Assembly: GCF_029227915.1 (NCBI RefSeq)
Contig: NC_079876.1
Coordinates: 23,932,001 to 23,996,000 of the forward strand
DNA from: Hydractinia symbiolongicarpus
Taxonomy: Eukaryota > Cnidaria > Hydrozoa > Anthoathecata > Hydractiniidae
Length of the DNA stretch: 64,000 nt
Direction: 5' to 3'
Shown here: piece after piece, positions 36,301-53,087 of the stretch
Position numbering within the stretch: position 1 is the stretch's first letter
How the letters are laid out: each line of letters starts with the position of its first letter
Notes under the pieces: model-generated
Database searches by the model: none
The model's input: the letters and a program-made list of their open reading frames with translations, nothing else
Told to the model about the DNA's origin: nothing
Translations under genes and position numbers: made by a program

Positions 36301-39300
36301 AAAAAGAGTAAAAATCGGCAAAAATGGTGATCTGTTGAAAAATAGAGGCAAAATGTTTCGTCAGATAAAGAAAAAACGGCAAATATAGTTATTCGGCAAA
36401 AAATATTAGTCAATTGGCTAGCAGAAATCGGTTTCTTTTTTGCTGACTTTTCACGGGTAAGATAATGATAATAGACGTTCCTAATATTGCTGCCCATCTC
36501 GCACAGTTTACTTCCACAATTTACTTCCTCTTTCTGTGTCCGTTATAACGTTTTTTAAAAGAAGAGTTAGTCATACGAACCCGTTCGTTTAAACGTTTTC
36601 AAATTTTATTTTATAGAAACCCATTACCTCTGAAACAGTACAAAATGTTACAAAGCAACTAAAGAATGTCTTGAAGGTTTCGAAACCAATCGAAGCATAT
36701 CAGGATATTGATAAAATTATCAGCATTATTGAAAAATGCGTTCAAAAGGCTGGTGGTGATGTTACGGTAGGTTGATTCGTAATTAACAAACGTCATACTT
36801 AAATGAAGTCAAAAATCATTGTTTTACAATCTGAAAAAATCCCATCACAAGTCTCCAACATGAGTAAGTTCCAATCAAATTCCAATTAAATCAATATCGT
36901 TCCCAGCAAGCCGCGTTTCTAACGAAATAGCATGTCGTAACATACTTTATCGCCCATACTCTTTATTTAATTCCCAGACATTTACTCAGTGCAAAAATGT
37001 TGAATTTGCTTTTGCCCTCATCGACCGAAATGTCGAACACATCCAATCAGACCAGCTGCTTGTCATATAAGCCATCATAACACCAATATAGCAAATTTAG
37101 GAATATCTGGTTTAAAAAAACTTTTCTTGTGTTTGAGTATGACATGTAACAGTTTAATTTAAGGATTTTTAATGAAATCTTATCTTCAGAGTTAGAATTA
37201 GCTTCAGTAAATTTTTTTTGTTACAGATTACGACCAACATCTTCGACAGTATCGGTTCTATACTGAACGTAGATGACAAGGTGCTATCTAAATCCAAATC
37301 AACTAAGTATATGTTGAAACTGCTAGAAAGTCTTGCTGAGGAGTTGATTAAGAATGGAAAGGAAGTATCGTTTTCAAGTCCAAATATCGCTTTTGGAAAC
37401 GTACAAGTGAAGTCGGATAATAACCTCTGGATACAGGCTGAGAAAAAGAATGATGTTGAAACTTTATCATTTGGCATTGAAGAACCGAAAAAGAATATAA
37501 CTACGTCAATAATGCTACCGAAAAACATTTGGAAGAAAAAAAGCAACCAAGTGTACAGTTTTAGCTTTAATTCGGATAAATTTTTTAAACGAAATGAAGA
37601 TGATAAAGGGTTGATAAACAAGAAGAGGATGAAAGTTGGTAGCAAGGTCATATCAGCTTCAATTTATAAAAGTGTTGTCGAGAATTTAAAAGATGATAAA
37701 ATACAGCTATCATTCGAGGTAACAGATAAAAATGCTACATCATGTGGATACTGGGAAGAGAAATGTGAGTATGCAAGAAGTTGTACATTTACAAAGGCGA
37801 TCTTGCAATTTCCTGATCAGATATGATGACTTTAAGGCATACCATTCGACCCACATACTAAGTCTTTTTTGAGATGAGTTCCCATTACACACCATACCAT
37901 AACTCTGAAAGCTTTACATACCCCGAGTTCTTTTTTAGCTCTGATGTAATATTTTTTACACTATACCTTCCAGCTCGATCTCGAAACAGTGCACCTAAAT
38001 AATAATAAATGGCAAACAAAATAACGTCGAGGAAATCCAGGGTGCGTTGTGTGAAAAAGGGGTTCATATTTAAATATTACGAGTGTAGCAATAGGTAAAA
38101 TGTCAAAAGTTGATATTTTAGGCTTGCTATAGACAGGTTCAATTGTACCTAATAGTTGCAAGAAATAATACGGATAATTGTACAGTATCTTTAAGATGCA
38201 ACCGTTGAACCATGTTAAAGAGATCTGCTCGATAATAACTGGTTCTGTCACACCATTTGCATTGCAGTACTGATTCTTCAAACAAAAAGTTAATCAGAAC
38301 TCTCATCTCCATTTTTTGTTTAAGCAATTTTAATTTTACTCGCAGATTCAAATAAAATTTAATTTTTATTGTGATTTAGCTTCTGTTAATCATTGGTCAA
38401 CAAAAGGTTGCTATAGGAAGAAAATTACCCGTTTTGGCAGCAGAAAGATTGTACACTGTGCATGTAACCATTTAACGAATTTTGCCATTCTATTGGCTGT
38501 TGATGAAAATCGCCAAATATTAAAAGAACTCGACATAATTAGTTTTATTGGTTGTTTGATATCAATTACGGCATTATTGGTTACAGTAGTAATTTACACA
38601 GCATTTCGGTAAGTAAGAAATTTCATTTGAGCGGCTTTGTGTGCTTTAAGATTACGAAATCGTCAGAAATACGTTTATCCTCTTTGTCAATTCCAAAAAC
38701 GAAACTCGTAGAAAGACAGGACATTACGGTTTGGTCCAAATTATTCTGTCGTGACCCATTTCTTTGCAACTGTAAGTTAATACAGTTAGTTAGTTATTTG
38801 ATACCCTGTATTTATCTAATGCAAGGTATCAAATAATTATATCCCTAACCTGGAACTGTTATAAATAAAGACAGTTAAGGATTTGCAATCTGCACTGAAA
38901 ATTAGATTTGTTAATTGTTCTTTCTTGGTTTTTTGTTATTCTTTTAAACTCTTCTGACATTTTTTTTGTCATCATGACGCTTAACTGTTGTGATGTACAA
39001 GTTACTTTGGATGTTTAAAAAGACTTTTGGGTAACAGCCTTAGCCCCTTGTTCAAGATCTTACTTCTTTGTTGTCAAAAACCTAACAGGTAAAAACCACT
39101 TGTTTTCCCGGTCTCAATTTATTCTATCGTTATAATAACCCCTCACTAAATAAAACATTAACTTCATTTAGAGAGTTACGAAGATCTGTTCCACATCGCA
39201 TTCTCATCAATCTCTGTTTATCACTTACTGCATTACTTGCTATCTTCATTGCTGGTGTTGACAAAACCGAGTCAGCAGCGAGTTGTCATTCAGTGTCAGT

Positions 39301-40256
39301 TTTGATTCATTTTTTTACCGTTTCAACATTCCTGTGGATGGCTGTTGAAAGTGTTAGCTTGTACAGAAGTGTTGTGAAGATATTCAAGCGAAGAACAAAC
39401 AAGAAATTATTCTTCTGGTGTTGTTTTGCTGCAGCATGGGGTAAACTTATTTATACTTAAAATTACTCTAATCTAACTGTGTGGGCGAACCTTTTGGGCT
39501 GAGCATTTTCCTCGCCCTGCACTAAATTAACTGTTGTCACTTAAAAGAAAACAAAAACGTATAAAATAACATTATTGTTGCTATTTTAAGCCATATAAAT
39601 ACCATTATTTCAGTTCTTTTTTTTAAGTATCTCCAAATTAGAAACTTTATCACACTTTTATGTTTGTCATGCTTAGGTATACCAGCAGTTCTGTCAGGAA
39701 TTACCAGCTACTTTACTGAAGAACAGTTCAAAGAAGAAAGTAATTTGTAAGTTTACTTGTTAGTCATTTTTTTATCAGAAAATACGTAAAAAAGGCCTGT
39801 GTAAAGTTGCATAGAAAATTACTTTCTTTTTATTTTAGCTGCGTTATTAAGGGCAACCTGTTTATCATCACAACCTTGTTTCCAGTTTCCTGTATACTTA
39901 TCTTAAATACACTTTTATTTGTTCCCATCATAAGACAAATACACGGGCATTTGAAAAAGAAGGAGAAATTTCAAACAAAAAAGAATCCGTGGAGAAGAGT
40001 AAGGGTGACGATCTCCAGCACTGTGATTCTTGGTTTAACGTGGATTTTTGGTGTTATTGCTCTTGGTGACTTAAGGCTATTGTTTCAATGGCTTTTTACA
40101 TTATTAAACTCACTACAAGGGTTGTTCATATTTGTTTTTCATGTTATTCTAAACTATGATGTTCAGCAAACAATTCGCAGGGTAATGGGATACAAATATA
40201 GAAAACAAACAATGTCTCGATCAAAAACAAGCACGATAAGACTGGCCGCATTATGA
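30307..40256 (+). CDS. Adhesion G protein-coupled receptor (class B2), 14 exons
   Basis: Exons: 30307-30361, 31994-32308, 32826-32948, 33649-33702, 34352-34402, 34493-34570, 34722-34793, 35604-35842, 36617-36766, 37227-37764, 38380-38608, 39172-39440, 39677-39746, 39839-40256; all junctions keep frame, 886 residues. Order: signal peptide; an unrecognised Cys-rich domain of about 105 residues; a TSP1-like repeat (WSAWTKC); four small Ser/Thr-rich exons forming a mucin-like stalk; a hormone-receptor-type domain (about 250-320, ending LWSELDLSNC); a GAIN domain; the GPS motif with CGYW, HWSTKGC and CACNHLTNF, where autocleavage is expected between Leu590 and Thr591; seven helices from about 608; then a short tail. 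TM6/7 (LGLTWIFGVIAL, LNSLQGLFIFVFH) are canonical. The ligand and vertebrate subfamily cannot be assigned. Confidence 0.9.
30419..30435 (+). repeat. Poly(A) run in GPCR intron 1
   Basis: A homopolymer of about 16 A. No retroelement body is recognised upstream. Confidence 0.6.
31470..31580. repeat. 11-bp minisatellite in GPCR intron 1
   Basis: About ten tandem copies of an 11-bp unit close to ACTACTGTGCG, with TGTTG variants at both ends. A plus-strand frame reads repeated CDYCATTVRLL and is an artefact of the repeat. Confidence 0.8.
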
Positions 40257-43200
40257 TGAGAGTAATCGAGAAAAAACTCATAACTGAGTCATGGTACACG
40301 ATAGAAAATACATTGTCCCACTCCTTCTTCGAAGAAAAATGATAACTGTAGCACTCCTTCGTTAGAGAAAAACGATAAACTGGTATAAACGCACCTGGAT
40401 AGAGTTTCAACAATATGCGCGCGATATAGATAAACTGAAAGGAACTATACGGTGTATCCTCAACATATGTATCATCTTTTGCTTTTCTGCATTGATATTT
40501 TGACAAGATTATTATATATCTGTTTTGAGAAGTATCATATTGAATAGTTTAACCTACTGGAACATGATTACCGTAAATCCTCGAATAAACGCCCAGGGCG
40601 TTTATTTGATTTTACTAATTTTGAGGGAGGGGGCACTGCTATCAAATAGGTATTCAAACTATAATTGTTTAAAGATTGAGGAGAAGTACAAGTCTATGTA
40701 ATGCTGTGTTTCACACATTTAAGAATATACAAGTTGGTTATAAGGTTAGTAAATGTTATTTTTGACTATATATTCACATTTTTTGTTACGATTTTATAGC
40801 TACAACAATATTATACTATACTATAATTAATTAATTTTGCCTAATATAGTCCCAATGCGTTTTAGTGAAAAACAAAAATATAGATTTATGACTACCTGGA
40901 AAAAAATTCCATATTTATATTATTTTATACACAATTTGATTTGCTTTTATATCTAATAAATAATTCTCGAGAAATAATGAATATACTGGATGTATGAATA
41001 TACTGATTGTATGAATGTAATGGATATGTCCGAAAGACAGTTCCACTTTTTTCTGTCACAGAAGTACTTCAGTTCCATCCTAAATATGTAAGGCAGGTAT
41101 TATTCTTCCACTCTTTTTGCTCCCTTGATTTTCTTTTATAGCATACGTGCTTTAGAACCCCAGAAGATAAAGCCTTTTCCTCAGTTCGCAAAACGATTTC
41201 TGTTACGAAAGTAACTAGGTAGCTAAAAGTATGTTCATAACCCGTTGATAAAACAGGCTATGAAATTTATAGCTATGACACTATGAGGACGTTTATTGTA
41301 GTTACCGAGAAAACTTCTTATGGCCGAAACCGTTCCGCCATTTTTAATCGCATAAATTATCGTATTACTTATAACTCGTTCGCATAATCCAGCCATATAT
41401 TGGCCAAAAACGATATTATAAGGGTATTTTCCGCAATTTTCTCTTATATCAAAAAGGCAAAAATTCCTAAATGATTTAGAGTTGGCTTTTTTGTCTTTGA
41501 GTATAAAGTGCCCGCTGTCCAAAAATTTCGATAGATTTATATTTATCACTATATTTATAACTTCGAATGATTATAGTGTTATGTATTTAATATAACAAAC
41601 GAAGAGAAAAGGAGCACACAGTAGCTCAACATAACAAGAATAATCTTTTTAACATAAAACAAGTCTGTTTTATACTAGAAATATAGAGTGTGCATTTTAC
41701 AGAACAAGACATGTAATATAGTGACATAACGTATAGTATAAGACAAAAGGAAAAAAATCGCATAAATATTATAAACTAGCTGTATGCCCGTGGAAGATTC
41801 CATTGTATTTCTTTAACCATGTCACAGACACACAGACATCAAAGAGTAAACAATACAACAGTGCAAATTTTACAATCTGCCTTATTCAATGATCACAACC
41901 AAAATGTCAAATGCACACGTAATCCTAACCAGCGTCTTCGGTGACCTAGCTATGCATTTGGATGCTTACACGAGTGAGTCGTTTTAACAAATTCTGAAAA
42001 TATCCCTACAAATGCTATTTATATTTTTGCAAAAGCTGTAATTTAAATTTTAATTTGGTTAAAGTAAAATTAAATAACTACATTTGATAACATCATTTTA
42101 AAAAACTGCACGCTACTGTGACAAAGAGGTTTCTATTTTGTGTACAAGGGATTCATGATCCAAAGCTAACTATACAAATGAAACCAACAAGATGCACGAC
42201 AAACAAACCAAAGAAAGTAAGCTAATCTAATTTCATACAACCGCATACGTGACTGGAATGCTTGAGTAAATGAGAATATTAACTTATAGTTTTGGTGATG
42301 CAAAATTTGTTTATTTATAAGTCGATTTAAACGAGTTATAAATAAAAAACGTTTGGTTTCATTTTTGTTTACAAAATTTTGAGATTAGGTCTTTTTTTTG
42401 CTACAGGATGTGAGTTCTTTTTTATTTTTCGAAGACCAAAATAACTAAAATATACTTGCTTGAATTAAAATATATACCTCATTTAATTAACGCATATTTT
42501 TGTGAATATATGTTTCGTTCTTAATTGTTTTGATCAAACAAAAGAAAAAAGCTCCAGTACTGAAATAGTAATGCCAACAAAGTTGAGACCTTGGCGTTTA
42601 CGTAAAATTCACATACCCTATTTTTATGGTAAATAAATGATAAATGATAAGACATCATTTCACAAATAACTAGATTTCATCCGTATTTTTTTTCGCCGTT
42701 AAATAAAACAAAACAAAAAGGAAACCCAAAAAACCCGCGAAACTGCAATACTGCGAAACAAACAACTAAATATGTTGTCATGCGCATAAACATAAAAAGG
42801 TACGAGATAATGCGCTTTATTCGTGTTATTACTAACATCTGAAGTAAATGTCATCCTTTGTCGTGTACTGGCTGTCTGGCTTACTCTTGATCGCAATTTC
42901 ATCCAGTTTGCTATTAAAATTTGTTTTTTTTTTTGAAGACGACATATTGATACCAAATTTACAGCTTCTTTATATTTTTTTATGTTCTTTTTGAATTTGT
43001 TTTCCTATTTCCTTCTTAAATTAAATGCTCTATACTTTCAGCTGGCGGTCACGAACATTGTTTCTGCCTCAAGTACCGTATATTGTCCAATTTAACGTAA
43101 CCTTTAATTTATGCGATTAGACCATTTTTCCTAAAATAGTACTATTTTATTGCTTCTAATTATAAACGCGACATTCACTTAAGGAATTTTGATTTTCGCT

Positions 43201-44657
43201 AAGTTAGCGCGACTAGGGTCAAATTTTCCTGTAACTATAGTGCTAACTGGTTTCGTTCAATAAAAAAATTAACCATTTTACAATTCTCAAATTATTCCTT
43301 CTTTACAATCCAAAATAAAAATATATATACTCGTTAATACAAGCACTTCTTGTGAAGAATTTGTAAAACGCTAATATTGTAAAAAAAGAGTGTGTTTCCT
43401 CGTGCTGTGTTGGAGGTTATCATATAAAAAATTGGAGACTGTTGATTACTAAAGTTGGATCAAAGTTAACTACTAAAAATTATCTCTTTCGTAATTAACA
43501 AATGTATTACACTGTTAATATGTGGTTCATTTTCACAAGTGACAAGCGTCCACCTGTTATGAAAATAGAGTATGGAAAAATTTATGTTTATTAATTTTAT
43601 CCACTATTGGTTTTCATAGACTTGTAGATTATATAGTCTATATGAAAAATTAATGTGACGATGCGTTTTTTCATGTTCTATCAATATAACCTACTTTATA
43701 TGTCAGAAAACAAAAAGAAATTTAGTAGAAAATAATTAAGTTTGACATGTCCTTTATTTATGTATTCAAAAAGAAGACCGACAAACCTCATAAATGCATG
43801 GCATATCCAAAGAATTTCGAAAATTTGTGAACTCGCGAAAGTTGCTCTCTGAAAGTTTCTCCGATTAAAGTTTAAGAATGGAAGGTTAGAGATGAAAAAA
43901 AGTGGAACAGTAACAAATATACAGGCACATATTTTTAGCAAAAATTAATTCTTATTGTTAGAAATATTTTAAATCAAGTGCACCTGTCACCGACCTAGCA
44001 CATTTTTCTCCCTTAATTGTAAAAATTAGATGCCAGTGTTTGACGCAAATTGATCTACGGTGTATTTCTTAAAACAGATTTTATGAGTTTTCATCATTTC
44101 AGGCGAGGAGAAATTTACTTCCGAGTGTTATTTTATATCAGTCAAATTGACGGAAGTAAAACTTTAAACCGTTGTGAAATGTCCATGTAAATTCTTTACA
44201 CCGAAGTGAGATGTGATTTTCTATCAGTACGCACGCAATAAAAATCGCGACCACAAAAAATTTGACCCTTCACGGCTACCCTCACAGTTAAAGTCACCCG
44301 AAAATGAAACATGCAAGCAGTCCCAGCTTTGACTGTGGTGTGGAATTTTATTTTGACTGTATCTTATTTTGACGTTGGTGAAAATGACCTTGACCAGATT
44401 CTGGTATCTTGTTTTCTTGATTACTTTACTATAGGCCAAAGCAATTAAACGTTGTGTTTTAAAATGCCTATTAACTGGAGTCACGTAATAATATTACAAC
44501 AACAATTAAAGAAATAAATGGATAATAATTACCATTCACCAGTTTATGACAAAATTCATACCTCCACATCCCATCAATTTTACTTTCACTGCTGCCTTCT
44601 CCCTTGTGTCCAGGAAATACGTGACTATGTGGAATAACGGGTTTTGCTTCATGTGGC
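40257..44657. other. Intergenic, no gene recognised
   Basis: About 4.4 kb of AT-rich DNA. A short hairpin-forming repeat with AATAAACGCC and its complement lies at about 40585-40615. Sequences with recurring TTTCGC and AATTAATT words at about 43060-43220 look like decayed dispersed repeats. A 104-codon minus frame at 41235-41549 has no recognised homology and is not called. Confidence 0.4.
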
Positions 44658-44665
44658 TATATAAG
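44658..44665 (+). promoter_or_regulatory. TATA box of the astacin-family gene
   Basis: TATATAAG is followed about 30-60 bp later by a short leader that ends at a perfect GTAAGT donor (44730). This leader would splice to the exon with the start codon (acceptor before 45496), giving a two-part 5' UTR. Confidence 0.6.
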
Positions 44666-45509
44666 AAGAATTTGTTGGACCAAAAAGTCACTTGGGCCAA
44701 GAGTTAGAAGTACGAAGTGAAGACTAAAGGTAAGTCACTTGTTTATCTGCTTAGACGAATGAAGTTAGTGTACATGTTTATACATAGGAGAAGGTGTTTA
44801 AAAATCTTCTTATTGGGGAAAGGAAAGCTGATCGAATACTCTTGTGAAGAAGAATAACCAATTCTTTATTATTTGATTACACATATTGTATCTTTGGTTT
44901 ATTGTTTACTGATGCACAGAACTTATAAATATTTATCGCAAATTTTTCCCCTGTTTAAGAACATCTCTATTAAATCGTTTTCATTCATAATTACATAGCG
45001 AAGTGGACCATTTATCAAAATTAACATTTAATTCGTGGTTTATATAAACGAAATATTATCTCGTCTCACGGACTCTAATTCTTTACTTATTTTACTACCA
45101 CTAACAAAACGCTTAATTAAATCAGCCTTTAGAAATTTACAACATCTTTGTCTTTCTCGTTTTCTCTTTTTCGAAAGGCTTTGCATGGTAAAAATAATTA
45201 CTTGGAAATGAAACTTAAATAGCAAATCAGTGGAACTCTTTAATGATCACACAACTCCGCAGAGTCCACGACATCTCAAAACATCTTATTGAAGAGCATC
45301 ATTTTTATGAAGAGTTGAGAAAACAAAGAATAGAGTTCCAAATCACTTACAGATATGTCACATTCGGGAGAGTTGTTTTGAAACCGTAAATGTCATCTCT
45401 GTAGAAGTGGTATTACTTGATAACAATGGGCAAAAAGGAGCTATATAGTTGTATATTTATTTACAGTTAGTAATTGATTAATGTGTTTCTTTTAGATTAT
45501 TATCTCAAA

Positions 45510-48519
<3,010 letters not shown>

Positions 48520-50939
48520 AGAAGTCGCTAATAATTAATGCACTTGTTTGTTACTCACCCGTCAAGGACTTGTTATTTGTAATTCACGAACTTTCTTACC
48601 ATAATGCATCGTTCCACTGGATTGGAACTTCTTTATTGTACTTTTCTTTTAGTAAGAAATATAAACTACGCATTAGAACATGTTTTTTTTCTTTCAATAT
48701 AAACTTACTGTTGGCCTTGTTTACACGTTTGCCTTTCTGTTTTCTTTCGCAATAATTGTGTTCTTCATTTTAATCTCATACTAGTGCGAAAAAGAAACGC
48801 ACGAATCAATCTCTCTTATTGCGTGAGCCCTATTATTTAATAGTTTAACATTGAAAAATAAAATAATTTTACACGTTCGTGTTAGCCCTGTTCTGCTTTG
48901 ATATCTGCCTTAATACATCCATTTACTCGCTATTTTAGCCAATCCTGAGCGCAAAAGGAAATACATCTCTGAAACGTTCTTGTCTTATAAACAACAAACA
49001 CTCTATAAAGGTATATAGGGTTATTTTTACCGCAATTACCTTTATGGAAGTTGGCTTGTAGCAATTACGTTAATAGTTATTCATGAGCGGAATTCCCACG
49101 AAGTGAGTTAAAAATTCAAAAAAAAATTATCTGTGAATGTCTGTCAAATCAAGCATGATTGGATTTTTAAGCTGCCTCCTTTCAATAACTTTTATCTATT
49201 TCAATGTTAAAAACGAAGGGCTGGTGCTTTTAGAGTTTTCACCATTAATCGGCTCACCTTCGCATAGCGGTGAGAGTGAGCTGATTCTCTATCTATGCCT
49301 TGTTTGTTCGTCTTTGATTTTGATAAATTTTAAAGCTGTCTTAATCAAATTATGAATAAGTTCATTATTGGACCATAAATAACACTTTTTCCATATATAC
49401 CGAAGCAAGGAATGTAATGCAAAGCGTTATCCACCCCCTTAGGTTTAAAAATATTTAACGGACTGTTGATTTTTAACTTTAGTGACTTCCACGAAGGTAA
49501 TGCTTGTAAAGTAAGGTTGTTGTAGTATTTTTTATTTTTTGCAATCTTACTTATATTTACGAAAGTCTAGGATAGCAAAAAATTTAATTTGTAGGATAGA
49601 TTCAGTTCTTGAATCTTTTTAAATGCCATAAGATAATAATTTAATATTTTGAATTATCGTTACGACATATCAGGTCAACAAGAATGTGTCTCCTATTACA
49701 TTCTCAAGGTGGTTAATTTTTTTGCAAATCATCAGTAAGCGCTGAAAGTGATTGATTAAAGGCGAAATAAGTTGGTTAGCTAGGAGGTAGTAAGTGCAAG
49801 CTCTTTGTGTTTCACTATGATTTTTTAGAATAGATTTATGAAAAGTCTTTAATCGGTGAATTGGTTTTATTTGGTAGATTTTTTTTAATTAGTTTGTAAA
49901 CAGAAGTGACACTTCAATATATTTAAATCATGCAATAAATTTGAAGCACAATTTAATGGAACTTTAACAATTTCCTGCTTGACGTTTTTTGCCTTAGCTG
50001 CTGTTTTAACCAGGGCTTTCAATAGAAACGCTATCATGCGTGACTAACACAAGTTCCGATATACTTATTTGTCGCCTGACCAAAAATTTATTTTAAATTA
50101 ATATCAAGTTGGTTAATTTACATTCAAACAAATTTTTTTAAGGGGTTCGGAGCGATAAACTTGTCACTAAACGCCCTGGAAGTATTTTGAGAGGAAAAAT
50201 GAAACATTTTAAAGAAATAAAGTGAACTTGTTAGATTTTTTTATATCGTTTGTGCTGTTAGTGGGATAAGAAATTCTTGTGCGTTTGCTATTATTATGTG
50301 TTCAAAAAGAAAAAATATTTAGAAAGTTTTCAAGAAGTGAACAAGACAAGATTTATAGTAAAGAAAGTAGAACTCCGCTTCTCATTTTGTAGGCGTTGAT
50401 TCTACAACGGACACCATTTTTTCCCGTTTTGGACACTTATTCCAAGCAAGCGCGGTTTAAAAACGGCTCAAGCTACAGACTTTATTGAACCCATTTTAGA
50501 AAGACTAATAGCCATATTTTACGGTGGTGCAATGGGTAGCTGGTCATAATGGATAGCTGCTATATGTTATGTATAAAAAACTTTTTTCCAACAGTTGAAA
50601 AACCCAAAAAAGTTTCAAAAATCACTTTTCCCGCCTAACTTTGATCTTGTGAATTATTCACCTTCTTATGATGATTCTGAGACATTGTGTGTAAAATAAT
50701 AATGGACACTAATAATGGACACAACGCATGGTGTACATTGGTGTACATTAGTATTACGTGTATAATGGGGATTGTCCAAAAGCTACATTACCACATGTAT
50801 TGGACAATAAAAGCCATGTGTATTTGAAAAAAGGGTGTCATGTTTAACACACCAATTTTTAGTCGAGTTATGCAGACACCGTTTTAAACAAATACAAAAA
50901 ATGTTGCACTTTGTTGAATCTTTCGAGGAAGATCCTAAT
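48520..50939. other. Intergenic, no gene recognised
   Basis: AT-rich DNA downstream of the astacin gene. Short repeated GTGTACATT and GGACA words occur near 50700-50810. No supported gene. Confidence 0.4.
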
Positions 50940-51657
50940 GATAATTTGCGTAAGTTACCATTATCTTAGAACGACCTAACACAACAGTTTTACACAAACT
51001 TTGTGCCAGAGCAACATGTAGTGAATACTTGTCACTCCAAAAAAGGTCGTCTACATTTTCGCGATTGCATACCAAACAAAAGAGAACGATATGGTGTAAA
51101 GGTTAGTTTTGCGAGAGCAGTACAGGGTATCTTTATCGCTTCACTGTTAATACTAGCGCTGGTACATTTTACCTTCCACCAAATGTGCTGTTTCGGAAAC
51201 CGTTTGATACGTACTCAAATTACTCTAAAGTAGTATTGTCATTGAAGGAGGGATTATACAGAAAAGGTTATTGCGTTATAATCTTTACACGTCACCAGAG
51301 CTGTTGTTAGCGTTGTATCATAATGATACTGACAGCTTCGGGACATTGAGAGAAAAAAAATCTTCCAATTTTTGGTCATGGAAGCCTGCTAAAGGTGTTG
51401 CTGTTCCTCCAATGACAAGATTTTTTGATAGAAAAAAAAAATTCATGTGTTGAAATGATCCTTCTTACTGACGATATAATGCACAACATTGTAAAATACA
51501 CAAACATGCATGCAGAACTGATGAGATATCGTCCAGAAATACAAACGCTGATGAATGAAAAGTCACGTAATGCTTTTAGCTTCTGGACTTTTTTGACGTT
51601 AGATGAGTTGTGGGTGTACGACATATCTGTATATAAGGGATGTGAATATACTTCTTA
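50940..51657 (+). mobile_element. Scrambled piggyBac transposase relic
   Basis: Plus-strand fragments recall piggyBac (PGBD) transposase. KGRLHFRDCIPNKRERYGVK (about 51045-51105) matches the catalytic-core region. ELLLALYHNDTDSFGTLREK (about 51308-51355) matches the following segment. DDIMHNIVKYTNMHAELMRY with LTLDELWVY (about 51468-51620) resembles the N-terminal part, which here lies downstream of the core. Frames are broken between the pieces. It may be two truncated copies side by side or a rearranged one. It cannot encode an active enzyme. Confidence 0.7.
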
Positions 51658-51845
51658 ACTCAAAAGTCATTGGAGAAGAGTGAACTTATATATTTTCAGC
51701 TTTATTGTTTTAAATTAGCTTGCTTTAGCAGGTCAGAGAATACAGTGTTCATAGTATTATGACTACATATATGGACTTCTGTAAAGACACCCTAATTTGT
51801 CATACACCGTCCTAACTTAAACCTGCAAGATCCAACAAGCTTTAG

Positions 51846-52068
51846 CGTGCCCTTAGTTATTCGTGCCCTTAGTTATTTGTGCCCTTAGTTATTCGTGCCC
51901 TTAGTTAGTCGTGTCCTTAGTTATTTGTGCCCTTAGTTATTCGTGTCCTTAGTTATTCGTGCCCTTAGTTATTCGTGCCCTTAGTTAGTCGTGTCCTTAG
52001 TTATTCGTGCCCTTTGTTATTCGTGCCCTTTGTTATTCGTGCCCTTAGTTATTTGTGCCCTTAGTTAT
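51846..52068. repeat. 16-bp minisatellite, about 14 copies
   Basis: Tandem units close to CGTGCCCTTAGTTATT, with point variants (TGTCC, TTTGTT, TAGTC). Starts shortly after the piggyBac debris and has no coding meaning. Confidence 0.9.
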
Positions 52069-53087
52069 ACAACCTTTCTTAATAATCCTGACTTATACCC
52101 TGTCAAAGCTACTAATATATCTAAGAAAGAGAGGGGCTTGTCTCCCCGGAAAATCTCGATTAACCATCGTACGGTAAGTAACCGATTAATATTTTAAATT
52201 TATCTAAAAGTAAATCCAGAAAATCAATTTTTAAAAATAAATAAATAAAAATCAATTAATTTCACAATAGATAGGAGATAACCACTGTCTTGATGATACT
52301 ACTTTTTGCAGTACATATTTTCGCAGATTAATTAAATTTCCCGTGTATTAATTTTTGCGAATGACGTAAAAATGTTGGCGAATGTTTTGAAAGAAAAGCT
52401 TTTGAACTACACTTTTAACGATTATTTTTCTCTTTGTGTGAATATAATTACGCTTTGTTCAACTCCGAGATAAAATTTTACGAATTATAGCTATTTCCTG
52501 ATTTTTTGGCGCGCATTAATTAATTTTTGTGAATAATATTTTAAATAAAATCTGAGAAAAGCGCGAAAATAAACACTTACAAAAATTAATAGTTAAAGTA
52601 AGTTCAACAATAGTTTCAACGTGCCCAGTGAGTAAACTTTTAAATTTATCGACATCACCATTACCATGGCTTGATCAGGCGAAGGTTGTTACAAACACAA
52701 CCCAGAAAGGCGGCGAAGAATCCAGAGGGGCGATAATAAATCCAGAGGAGAGTTAGGGTAATAATGATATTAATCGGATATTCTAACATTTATATATTTC
52801 GAGCCCTCTACAAAAAAACGTAAAACTAAATGTGAGTAACACTAAGTTTATCATGGTTAAGTGATCCCTTCATCATTATTCGAGAATTTGAGGATTTAAA
52901 ACAACAGTTTTAAAAAGTGTTGAAAAAAACCATTAGGCTCTAATCACGTGGTCAATCAATTTGTTATACATTATTGTCTCCAAATAGCGGACATTATTGG
53001 TGCAAAAAAAGTAATTGCCAACTTGGAGCTGTCCGCCTTTTGGAAAGTAAAATTAATTAGTCCTTTTTTCTTCTGTACTCTTCTTTC
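52069..53087. other. Intergenic, decayed repeat sequence, no gene
   Basis: AT-rich DNA with recurring TTTTTGCGAA and GCGCGAAAAT words (about 52310-52580) that look like old dispersed repeats. It includes the 3' flank of the minus-strand fusion gene, which stops at 53088. Confidence 0.4.

Noticed and set aside
37169-37651. 160-codon minus-strand frame
   Set aside because: Antisense to the GAIN-domain exon of the adhesion GPCR.
41235-41549. 104-codon minus-strand frame
   Set aside because: No family resemblance and no supporting splice or promoter context.
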